Made by a program: the position numbers and the translations under genes. Shown piece after piece: positions 7,938 to 14,411 of a DNA stretch of 17,859 nt. The DNA is from an uncultured Candidatus Saccharibacteria bacterium (GTDB lineage Bacteria > Patescibacteria > Saccharimonadia > Saccharimonadales > UBA5946): contig CAMPIR010000005.1 in the NCBI GenBank assembly GCA_946886435.1, positions 1-17,859 of the forward strand. The letters run 5' to 3'. The notes beneath the pieces were generated by a model. It was not told the DNA's origin and ran no database searches. It saw only the letters and a program-made list of their open reading frames with translations. How positions within the stretch are numbered: the stretch's first letter is position 1; each line of letters starts with the position of its first letter.

Positions 7938-9324
7938 CGCTTTCAGCCCAGAGCTGCAATTCCTCGAGCAGATAGGTGTCGCGACTATACGCGGCTATTT
8001 TTTTGAGCTGCTCCAGATATGTCGGTAGCTGATTTTTTAGCTTTTCGGCGCGATATGCTTCCCAGCGCACCATCTCCTCTTCACTGAGACTTGAGGGGAA
8101 TGATCGGGCCTTGTAGCGGAACAACAGTTCTCCAAGACGGCTATCAGTGAAAGCGGGATGAAAGTCAGCCAACTCGTTGGCGTCAGCCGCACGGACGGCG
8201 GCAATCCTACCTTTGTCTTTATCGCTCACAAAGCCATCATAAAGCTGCGCCTCAACATCGCTGCTCGGCTCAAACGGCTCGCGCATTTCGAATGCTTCAC
8301 GAACCGCACCCCCAAAGCCAGGGTTCGCGGCAAGCACAGCGATATGTTTCTGAATCGTGCCGAGATCAACCGACAACCTTTGCCGTGAGGCTTCGTCTAA
8401 CACTCCCATCGGAGCAACCGCTGGGCACTTGTTATAGCTCAATTCTTTAACAGGTAGCCTTTGGTATCCTTCACGCTCACGCGCCGTGCGATCGGCAAAA
8501 ATAACACTCGCGAGCGCAGCTGGTGATGCTGTCAGGAAGGGTGTTGGATCGTAGCGCAGGTCATAAACGAGCACTGAACCGGGTTTGGCGCTCGGCGCAA
8601 TCGGGAATGCAACGGTCGTTTTCTCGAACTGCGCATCATAGCGACCAGACGCATAAACAAACGGTTGAGGGTCTTCGAGATTAACTAGCTTGGCAACGGC
8701 CTTTTTATCACGCAGCCCGAGTAGATACTCAAATAATTTGCCGTGCTCGTTGCGGATGAGTTTCGCGACACCGATCAGTGCCTCGACATCGCTGAGCGCG
8801 TCATGAGCTTTGGTGTGATCGAGCCCGTTTATTTTGCTGATCAGCTCGAGTTTGTTAACGGCTTTGCCGTTTTCATCAACAGGCCATTTGATGCCATCGG
8901 GCCTGAGCGCACGGGTCATGCGAACAACGTCAAGCATATCCCATCGGCTACGACCTTCGGACCAGGCCCATTCGTATGGATCGTAAAAATTCCGCCAGAA
9001 CGTATGCCGGATAAACTCGTCGTCAAACCGAACGCTATTAAAACCAACCGTGATAGTATCGGCCGTAAAAACCTGATCCATCAGTAACCTGCAAAACTCT
9101 GGCTCGCTATAGCCATCCGCGAGCGTTGACTGCGGCGTGATGCCGGTCACCATTACCGCACCTGGGTCGGGTAATATATCGTCACTGAGCTTGACCATGA
9201 TATTGATTGGCTCACCGATCTGATTGAGGTCCATGTCAGTCCTGATACCGGCAAATTGCATGATGCGGCTAAAACGCGGATTGAGGCCGCTCGTCTCTAA
9301 GTCATAAAAGAAAAATGTCTTCAT
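7918..9324 (-). CDS. sbcB: Exodeoxyribonuclease I
   Basis: A 468-aa 3'-5' single-strand DNA exonuclease, close to the 475 residues of the E. coli enzyme. The DEDDh catalytic set is complete and evenly offset from the E. coli enzyme by seven residues: D8 and E10 in FYDLETSGL, D101 in FNSVRFDDEF, and H174 and D179 in KAHDALSDVEAL. The SH3-like and C-terminal helical parts of ExoI fit the rest (KCPAVAPMGVL, then RYKARSFP near the end). The start at 9324 is chosen because it begins at the conserved strand MKTFFFYDLET and follows an extended -10 by 9 nt. A longer frame would add 22 unlike residues. It is divergent from the PaaX-like regulator across 82 bp. Likely roles are ssDNA end processing in recombination or mismatch repair. 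Confidence 0.96.
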   Translation of the reverse strand: MKTFFFYDLETSGLNPRFSRIMQFAGIRTDMDLNQIGEPINIMVKLSDDILPDPGAVMVTGITPQSTLADGYSEPEFCRLLMDQVFTADTITVGFNSVRFDDEFIRHTFWRNFYDPYEWAWSEGRSRWDMLDVVRMTRALRPDGIKWPVDENGKAVNKLELISKINGLDHTKAHDALSDVEALIGVAKLIRNEHGKLFEYLLGLRDKKAVAKLVNLEDPQPFVYASGRYDAQFEKTTVAFPIAPSAKPGSVLVYDLRYDPTPFLTASPAALASVIFADRTAREREGYQRLPVKELSYNKCPAVAPMGVLDEASRQRLSVDLGTIQKHIAVLAANPGFGGAVREAFEMREPFEPSSDVEAQLYDGFVSDKDKGRIAAVRAADANELADFHPAFTDSRLGELLFRYKARSFPSSLSEEEMVRWEAYRAEKLKNQLPTYLEQLKKIAAYSRDTYLLEELQLWAESVMPSDL

Positions 9325-9333
9325 ACACGTCTC

Positions 9334-9342
9334 ACTATAACA
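9334..9342 (-). promoter_or_regulatory. sbcB extended -10, leaderless type
   Basis: The minus strand carries TGTTATAGT (9342-9334), which fits TGN plus a near-consensus -10. It ends 9 nt before the sbcB ATG. No SD is present and no clear -35 was found. Confidence 0.55.
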
Positions 9343-9391
9343 GCAGGGTGAATAAATTACCTTTCGCTCAATAGGTGCATTTCTGTACACG

Positions 9392-9400
9392 TGGTATTAT
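9392..9400 (+). promoter_or_regulatory. Extended -10 of the PaaX-like gene, leaderless type
   Basis: TGGTATTAT is an extended -10 that ends six bases before the ATG at 9407. Transcription should therefore begin at or beside the start codon. It faces away from the sbcB promoter 50 bp to the left, so a regulator bound in 9343-9391 could affect both genes. Confidence 0.6.
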
Positions 9401-9406
9401 TAGCTC

Positions 9407-9973
9407 ATGACGCGACTCGAGACCAAACAGGCTCTCAATGCACTTCTCGAGATGATCGGGTCTCGAGGACTTTCTGGGGTGTCTACTCCGGCTAACACCT
9501 TGCTTGAGGCACTCGAACAGCTCGATGCCTTTCCTGATCATCTGACACGTGACGAGCGGCGGGCGTTAGTCGCCAACCTTCGCCGCCAAGGCTTGGTCGA
9601 AGTATCTCGCCATGGCGATGAGCTTGTTTTGCAACCATCCGTCAAAGGTATTCATCGATTGCAGCGAGCCCAGATACACGAACTGTTCGTGCAACCCCAG
9701 CAGCGCTGGGATGGTGTTTGGCGCATGATCAGCTACGACATCCCGGCAAACTACGGCAAACAGCGCCGACTCTTTACCGCCGAACTTCACCGTCTCGGCT
9801 TTACGCTCATCAAGGACAGTACCTGGTTCCACCCGTACCCCTGTTTTGACGCAGTCTCAGAGCTCGTCGCTTACTGCGGTCTGACGAACCATGTGATGGT
9901 GGCTGAGATCGCCCGCATCGACGAAAATAGTTTGCGTCGACTGCTCAAGGCCTATCCGACACTTCGTTCATAA
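9407..9973 (+). CDS. PaaX-like wHTH regulator with Cas2-fold domain
   Basis: A 188-aa protein. Residues 1-90 look like a winged-helix DNA-binding domain: helices rich in Leu and Ala, then RRALVANLRRQGLVEV and a short beta wing. Residues about 100-175 match the PaaX central domain, which has the ferredoxin/Cas2 fold; visible elements are WDGVWRMISYDIP, a basic RRLFTAELHRLGF helix and DSTWFHPYPC. The C-terminal domain of classical PaaX, which binds phenylacetyl-CoA, is absent, so the protein is shorter than the 290-300 aa of PaaX. No phenylacetate genes are nearby. Similar proteins are sometimes labelled Cas2, but no cas1 or repeat array is here. It is divergent from sbcB and may regulate itself or that gene (inference). 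There is no SD; a -10 lies six bases upstream. Confidence 0.8.
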   Translation: MTRLETKQALNALLEMIGSRGLSGVSTPANTLLEALEQLDAFPDHLTRDERRALVANLRRQGLVEVSRHGDELVLQPSVKGIHRLQRAQIHELFVQPQQRWDGVWRMISYDIPANYGKQRRLFTAELHRLGFTLIKDSTWFHPYPCFDAVSELVAYCGLTNHVMVAEIARIDENSLRRLLKAYPTLRS

Positions 9974-9982
9974 TCGATATAC

Positions 9983-10006
9983 AAAAAGCTCACTAACCAG
10001 GTGAGC
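9983..10006 (-). terminator. Rho-independent terminator of obgE
   Basis: On the minus strand GCTCAC (10006-10001), a 7-nt loop and GTGAGC (9993-9988) are followed directly by TTTTTG (9987-9982). It lies 38 nt past the obgE stop. On the plus strand it is followed by a mixed AGT then an A-run, so it is not a good terminator for the PaaX-like gene. Confidence 0.75.
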
Positions 10007-10043
10007 AGTAAAAAAGTGGAAATAATTATCTCTATGCTGCCAG

Positions 10044-11351
10044 CTAGTCTTCGAGCTCGTCGAGCGTCATTCGGTATTCTGCCGCCTCACCGAAGACCAC
10101 GATAGAGGAGCCATCGGCACCTTTGCGCAGCAAGTCGTGCGTGACCCCGAGCTTCTTCATGATGTCACGCAGCCGATTTACGCTATGCACGTTGCCGTAA
10201 TCAGTACGGGCAGCGAACTTTTCGATCTTTGGTCCGGTCACGACAAACGCTCCCTCTTCGAGCCTAACGCGCCACTGTTCATCCTTTTGTCGATCGCTGA
10301 GGGTAATCAGCGTCTCATCTTCAGGAGCATCCTGCTGCTCGGCTTCTGCCGCAGCCTGTTCGGCTCGAACGCGGGCGACCTCGCTAGCCAATGCGCGAAG
10401 CACCTCAGTAACACCGGCATGAGCCGTCGAGGATAACGCAAGGATACGAGCGTCTGATGAAGCGGCCGCACGAATCGAGTCCATTTGCGCCTCTACGAGA
10501 TCATCGTCCAGCCCATCTATCTTGCTCAGTGCGATGATCTCCGGAAGATCCGCTAGCGAGCTGCTGTAGTTTTCTAACTCATAACGAATCGTTTTATACG
10601 CCTGGCCTGGGTCGTCGGTGTAAGCATCAATCAGATGGAGAATAACCGCCGTTCGTTCGATATGCTTCAAAAAAGCATCGCCGAGCCCTTTACCCTCACT
10701 CGCGCCCTCGATCAGCCCAGGAATATCAGCAACGAGCAAGCTCGTGTTATCAATATCAGCCACACCGAGGTTCGGCGTTAGAGTGGTGAACGCATAGTCA
10801 GCGATTTCGGGGCGAGCGTTGCTCACGACGCTGAGAAAGGTAGATTTGCCAGCGTTCGGAAAGCCAACCAAACCAACATCGGCGATCAGCTTGAGCTCGA
10901 GTCGGGCCTCGAACTCATCACCCTTTTCGCCGAGCTCCGCGACTCGAGGCGTTTGTCTGGTTGAGCTTTTAAAGTGAGCGTTGCCAAAGCCACCGTCGCC
11001 GCCCTTGGCGATGACGACACGCTGTCCTGGTGCTACCAGATCAGCAAGAACCTCATCCTTTCGATAAATAATGGTGCCGACCGGGACTCTGACGATCTTG
11101 TCGGCGCCGCTTTTTCCGTGTCGACGTCGCATAGTGCCCGGTTCGCCATTTTCGGCCTTTAGTTCTCTTTTGATGCGAAAATCTACCAGGGTCGAAGTGT
11201 TTTCGTCTGCCATAAAGACGACGTCTCCGCCGCGGCCACCGTCGCCGCCATCTGGTCCACCTTTGTCGACGTATTTTTCAGTACGAAAACTGACACGGCC
11301 ATCACCGCCGCGACCCGCACTGACCTGAACAACTGCATTATCGACAAACAT
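10044..11351 (-). CDS. obgE: Obg-family GTPase (ribosome assembly)
   Basis: A 435-aa GTPase involved in large-subunit maturation and stress control. The glycine-rich Obg fold covers residues 1-158 (DKGGPDGGDGGRGGDVVF and later KGGDGGFGNAHFKSS). The G domain follows, with G1 GFPNAGKST (163-171), G3 DIPGLIEGAS (209-218) and G4 as SKID (276-279), where Ser takes the place of the usual Asn; G5 is near SST at 307-309. A charged Ala/Glu/Gln linker of about 30 residues leads to a C-terminal OCT domain (about 358-430, with the GPKIEKFAARTDY segment), which not all bacterial Obg proteins keep. A -10 element ends 9 nt before the ATG and a TAGGG lies just before it. The gene is monocistronic, with its own terminator at 10006-9983. 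Confidence 0.97.
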   Translation of the reverse strand: MFVDNAVVQVSAGRGGDGRVSFRTEKYVDKGGPDGGDGGRGGDVVFMADENTSTLVDFRIKRELKAENGEPGTMRRRHGKSGADKIVRVPVGTIIYRKDEVLADLVAPGQRVVIAKGGDGGFGNAHFKSSTRQTPRVAELGEKGDEFEARLELKLIADVGLVGFPNAGKSTFLSVVSNARPEIADYAFTTLTPNLGVADIDNTSLLVADIPGLIEGASEGKGLGDAFLKHIERTAVILHLIDAYTDDPGQAYKTIRYELENYSSSLADLPEIIALSKIDGLDDDLVEAQMDSIRAAASSDARILALSSTAHAGVTEVLRALASEVARVRAEQAAAEAEQQDAPEDETLITLSDRQKDEQWRVRLEEGAFVVTGPKIEKFAARTDYGNVHSVNRLRDIMKKLGVTHDLLRKGADGSSIVVFGEAAEYRMTLDELED

Positions 11352-11360
11352 ATCCCTACC

Positions 11361-11389
11361 AGTCTAGCGCACGCACCCCTTTACGCCAA
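11361..11389 (-). promoter_or_regulatory. obgE promoter, leaderless type
   Basis: Minus strand: TTGGCG (11389-11384; four of six to consensus), a 17-bp spacer and TAGACT (11366-11361). The -10 ends 9 nt before the ATG at 11351. The -35 overlaps the base of the hairpin at 11388-11417. Confidence 0.5.
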
Positions 11390-11417
11390 ACACGCCACCT
11401 CTGAGGGCGGCGTGTTT
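11388..11417. terminator. GC-rich hairpin between the LysM-CHAP gene and obgE
   Basis: AAACACGCC (11388-11396) pairs perfectly with GGCGTGTTT (11409-11417) around a 12-nt loop that can itself close by two or three pairs. It lies about 30 nt past the LysM-CHAP stop, where a terminator is expected, but only three T residues follow in either direction. It could be a weak terminator, a 3' end stabiliser or a site that affects the obgE promoter it touches. Confidence 0.45.
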
Positions 11418-11445
11418 CTGAACTTCCTGTTTCCAAAAAGGCTTG

Positions 11446-12549
11446 TTAGTGGATGTAGTTGAACCGTGCCGCTTGAGCCGCGTCTAATGTCCGATCCATT
11501 GTAACTCGGTTCCAGCCTCTGTAGTTCATCTCGGAGAGCAGGACGTTACCGTTCGCATCAACGCTCTCTACGATTGCCACGTGGCCCCACGGTGGTGCCG
11601 AATACGGATCATGAAGCACGGCGCCTACTGCGGGAGTATTGTTCACGAGGTAGCCGCTGCTGCGAGCATTATAGGCCCAGCTGACCGCGTCGCCCCAGAA
11701 GCTTCCAATAGGCCGGCCAAGCTCAGCCCGGCGGTTGTATGCGTACCAGGTACAGTAGCCGTAACTGTATCGGTTACCGACGTTTGCAGCGCTGCCACTA
11801 CCACCGAATGAATTTGATGCGTACGAAACCACAGCTCGTGGCGCCACGTAGCCTGGGCGCTCGGTTGTCGGCAGGATTCCGCCTGGGAGGACGATTTGCT
11901 GTCCAGCCGCAAGACCACTGAGCTCGAGGTCGTTATAGCTCACGAGGCGTTCACGGTTCGTACTGTAACGCTGAGCGATACTATCGATAGTATCCCCACC
12001 CTTAACGGTGTAGATTACACCATCGATATTTGGGATTTTGAGAGTAAGTCCGACGGTGAGCGCATCACCGGTCAAGTTGTTGGCCCACTTTATCGTGTCT
12101 GCGCTTACGCCGTATTTGGCCGCAACTGACTGAGCCGTATCACCTACTACCGTTACGTAGCTTGAGATGCCTCGTAGGTCAGAGACTTCCACGATCTGCG
12201 GTTTTGTGAGGACACTGCTGCCAGCCTGGGCAAGCTCTGCTTTGGCAGAAAGTGAGATAGATAAGTTCGAAACGTTGGATGCGATAGCGAGTCCAGCCGT
12301 CTCAGCCGTCGTAGCGGCGAGATCAGCGGCGACACGTTGATCAACCGATGGATTATCTTCGCGCAGGGCATTGGCGCCTGCCGAAGTTTGAGCGGCCACC
12401 TGTTTTTCAACGGGTGACTGATAGCCAACTGATACCACGCTCGCGATGAGCGTCAGTACAGCAACATAGGTCATAACTGAACTTACTTTCGTAAGCGCTT
12501 TTCCCTGCTTAGGCTTAGCCCCGGCAGTGACCGATGTAGAGTTACGTAT
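11446..12549 (-). CDS. Secreted LysM-CHAP cell-wall peptidase/amidase
   Basis: An exported peptidoglycan hydrolase of 367 aa if started at 12549. Domains in that numbering: basic N-region (KPKQGKALTK), signal-anchor helix (26-44), Ala/Ser-rich spacer, LysM repeats at about 130-174 and 178-222, a Gly/Ser linker and a C-terminal CHAP domain (about 258-367). CHAP catalytic residues are visible: Cys266 in YCTWYAY, His323 in WGHVAIVE and the SEMNY segment near 339-343. The first in-frame ATG is at 12474, but that gives a signal with no positive N-region and no SD. The frame stays open back to a TAG at 12558-12556, and GGAGA (12560-12556) lies six bases before an ATA at 12549, so I infer an AUA start. 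If that is wrong, the gene is 11446-12474 (342 aa). It has its own strong promoter and a long leader. Confidence 0.9.
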   Translation of the reverse strand: MRNSTSVTAGAKPKQGKALTKVSSVMTYVAVLTLIASVVSVGYQSPVEKQVAAQTSAGANALREDNPSVDQRVAADLAATTAETAGLAIASNVSNLSISLSAKAELAQAGSSVLTKPQIVEVSDLRGISSYVTVVGDTAQSVAAKYGVSADTIKWANNLTGDALTVGLTLKIPNIDGVIYTVKGGDTIDSIAQRYSTNRERLVSYNDLELSGLAAGQQIVLPGGILPTTERPGYVAPRAVVSYASNSFGGSGSAANVGNRYSYGYCTWYAYNRRAELGRPIGSFWGDAVSWAYNARSSGYLVNNTPAVGAVLHDPYSAPPWGHVAIVESVDANGNVLLSEMNYRGWNRVTMDRTLDAAQAARFNYIH

Positions 12550-12801
12550 GGTGATTCTCCGTGTGCGCTATCACTAGTGCACGGCTACCGTTACTATGTC
12601 TTTCTTTTTTGTTTTCTATAACTGATAAACAAAAAACAGAGTGCGCGTCGACCTTAGTTCGCTTAGTTAGTGCTATGAAACAAGTTGTTTGTTGGCACTC
12701 GTACGACAGTCCACGGTAGGCATGCTGTCGTGACCCCATCCCACCCAGCTAGTTCTCTAAAGAACAGTAGTCAAGTGAAGCTCACAACCGTATGCAACTT
12801 T
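12550..12801 (-). promoter_or_regulatory. Long structured 5' leader of the LysM-CHAP gene
   Basis: Roughly 245 transcribed bases with no ORF I can support. On the minus strand there are a GTTCT-loop-AGAAC hairpin (12765-12752), a 7-bp ACGACAG/CTGTCGT hairpin (12731-12703) and an AT-only 10-bp inverted repeat (12636-12605). Near the start codon there are two exclusive pairings: ACGG-TAG-CCGT (12591-12581), or CCGTG (12584-12580) with CACGG (12563-12559), which covers the GG of the SD. The loop of the second hairpin contains CTACCGT (12719-12713), complementary to ACGGTAG (12591-12585). This looks like a cis-regulatory element controlling translation. It does not clearly match a riboswitch class I can recognise by eye. 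Confidence 0.5.
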
Positions 12802-12830
12802 AGTATATCAACTATTGATTATAGTGTCAA
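12802..12830 (-). promoter_or_regulatory. Strong sigma-70-type promoter of the LysM-CHAP gene
   Basis: Minus strand: a perfect TTGACA (12830-12825), a 17-bp spacer and TATACT (12807-12802), preceded by TGA to give an extended -10. It is the closest match to consensus in the window and lies just 21 bp past the mltG stop. It separates the hydrolase from the upstream operon and implies a start site near 12795. Confidence 0.85.
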
Positions 12831-12850
12831 TTTGTTTTCTAGTATAAAGT

Positions 12851-14005
12851 TTATTGACACAGAACCCGGCAGTGGGCAGCAATGTTTGCGTTATGCTCGG
12901 CCTCGGTGTGAGCAAAGAATGTTTTTCCTTCATCGGGGCCATCGCCGGCCACAAAGTAGAGAAAATCACCAGGAGCAGGAAACGCAACCGCCTCGAGTGC
13001 ACTTGGGTTCATGTTCGAGATCGGGCCCGGTGGAAGGCCAGCGTATTTCCTCGTGTTGTATGGCGAGTCCAGACTCGGCGAGGCCTTGGCGCCCGTCTGC
13101 TCTGCCGCATACATATAGGTAACGTCCGAACCGAGCTGGATACCTTCGCTATAACGCCGCAGGAACACTTGAGCGACCTGCTTTTGGTCGACGGGGTCGG
13201 TTACTTCCTTTTGGACAATCGAGGCCAGTGTCACCGCCTGGTGAATAGTTAGTTTGCGTTTAGCGAATTCTTCGAGGTATTTCTTTTCCTGAAGCGTGTC
13301 ATACATCTCGTCAAAAACCCTCTCAAACAGCGCCTGCAGCGTCTGATCGGCATTCATGCGATAGGTCTCAGGGTAGAGATAGCCCTCGAGGGTGGCTCCA
13401 GCTGGCATGGTGGCCAGAAGCGGATGATTATAGGTGGCGTTAAACGCGATATCTATCTCATCATCGCTAAAGCCGTCCTGCTTGAAGCGCTCACGCAACT
13501 CGGCAAGTGTCATGCCTGGCAGTATCGTGATATTGAGCTCATCAGTTTTACCACTCGTCATATGTTCTACTATAGTTGCCACACTTTGATTTGCCGAAAG
13601 CACATAACCGCCCGCCTGGAGTTTGCTGCGGGTGCCACTCAGCTGGGTGTAGAGGTTAAATGCCAGCCTGCTCCGAATGAGATCGTGCTCATGAAGCACC
13701 TCAGCGATACTCACAGAGGTGTCGCCGGGGGCGACCACGACACGAACCGATGTAGGCTCCTCAGACGCGGGCGAGATTGCCCAGCTATACCATGCCACCG
13801 ACGCCGCGCATAGCGCAGCAACTACCGCGGTAATCAAGCAAGCAAGCATGACGAGTAAACGTCGGCGCGGACGCTTGGGGTTTGATGGATCTATTGACGG
13901 CGTGGTTAGTTCTGCATCGACAACAGGTTGCGGCAACATGCCTTCCGGCGCAGCCTCGGAACCAGCGGGGCGTTGAGCAGGTTTTCGAGGCGGCCTAATA
14001 TCCAT
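12851..14005 (-). CDS. mltG: MltG/YceG endolytic murein transglycosylase
   Basis: A 384-aa membrane-anchored enzyme that cuts nascent glycan strands and ends peptidoglycan polymerisation. It has a Pro-rich cytoplasmic N-terminus (1-48), one transmembrane helix (about 49-77) and a LysM-like subdomain near 85-155. The catalytic YceG region follows: LEGYLYPETY (206-215), ASIVQKE (261-267) with the conserved Glu267 equivalent to the proposed catalytic residue, SPYNTRKYAGLPPGPISNMN (314-333) and the terminal TEAEHNANI. The segment GIQLGSDVTYMYA (288-300) departs from the common LQSDPTV-Y form. Two Cys close to the C-terminus (HCRVLC) would lie outside the membrane. An AGGAG site precedes the ATG by four bases, inside ruvX, and the genes overlap by 11 nt, so translation is probably coupled. 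The ruvX-mltG pair is common in bacteria. Confidence 0.96.
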   Translation of the reverse strand: MDIRPPRKPAQRPAGSEAAPEGMLPQPVVDAELTTPSIDPSNPKRPRRRLLVMLACLITAVVAALCAASVAWYSWAISPASEEPTSVRVVVAPGDTSVSIAEVLHEHDLIRSRLAFNLYTQLSGTRSKLQAGGYVLSANQSVATIVEHMTSGKTDELNITILPGMTLAELRERFKQDGFSDDEIDIAFNATYNHPLLATMPAGATLEGYLYPETYRMNADQTLQALFERVFDEMYDTLQEKKYLEEFAKRKLTIHQAVTLASIVQKEVTDPVDQKQVAQVFLRRYSEGIQLGSDVTYMYAAEQTGAKASPSLDSPYNTRKYAGLPPGPISNMNPSALEAVAFPAPGDFLYFVAGDGPDEGKTFFAHTEAEHNANIAAHCRVLCQ

Positions 14006-14411
14006 ACGTCTCCTCTAGGTAGTCACCTAGTATTATGGCCGCGGCGTGAGCATCGATATCGGCTTTCGTATACGTCTTCTGGTGCTGCTTGAGGTAGTCC
14101 TCAGCAAGAACCGATGTCAGTGATTCATCTTGAAATACGATCGGTACCGAAAATTTTTCGAGTTGTTTAGCAATCTTTTCAGTATAGGCGGTCTGGGCGG
14201 TCGTTTCACCTTGCTGATTACGAGGGTAGCCAACCACGAGAACCGCCGGCTGCACCTCGGCCACTAGCTGGCGAATGCGGTCGTACTCGAGGCCGTCAAC
14301 CTGCACAGTCGTGACCGGAAAGGCGATGCGAACTTCGCTATCCGCTTGAGCAACCCCGATGCGTTTCTCTCCAATGTCGAGGGCAAGGAACGCGTGCTTA
14401 GTTTTCGTCAT
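13995..14411 (-). CDS. ruvX: RuvX/YqgF putative pre-16S rRNA nuclease
   Basis: A 138-aa RNase H-fold protein of usual length. YqgF homologues were named as a Holliday junction resolvase and have been shown in E. coli to act in 16S rRNA 5' end maturation. Motifs: LALDIGEKRIGVA (9-21) with catalytic Asp12, VVGYPRNQQGET (59-70), FQDESLTS (93-100) with the acidic pair D95/E96, and DIDAHAAAIILGDYLE (118-133) with D120. The start at 14411 is chosen because it begins just before the first core strand; a longer frame from 14447 lies wholly in the end of the upstream gene. It overlaps that gene by 14 nt and mltG by 11 nt, so the three form one translationally linked operon. Confidence 0.95.
   Translation of the reverse strand: MTKTKHAFLALDIGEKRIGVAQADSEVRIAFPVTTVQVDGLEYDRIRQLVAEVQPAVLVVGYPRNQQGETTAQTAYTEKIAKQLEKFSVPIVFQDESLTSVLAEDYLKQHQKTYTKADIDAHAAAIILGDYLEETYGY

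Noticed and set aside
9407..9973. Cas2 nuclease, suggesting a CRISPR locus
   Set aside because: The added winged helix and the PaaX-like central motif fit PaaX better, and there is no cas1, other cas gene or direct repeat array in the window.
10500..10530. SKID instead of NKxD in the ObgE G4 motif as loss of guanine specificity
   Set aside because: The key Lys and Asp are kept and Ser at the first position occurs in other GTPases; not strong evidence of altered function.
12605..12636. Rho-independent terminator inside the LysM-CHAP leader
   Set aside because: The inverted repeat is purely A-T paired apart from one G-C pair and is followed on the transcribed strand by GAAAG, not by a U-run.
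12550..12801. ydaO/c-di-AMP riboswitch
   Set aside because: The promoter-leader-hydrolase context fits, but I could not align the conserved ydaO core to this leader by eye; left as an unclassified structured leader.
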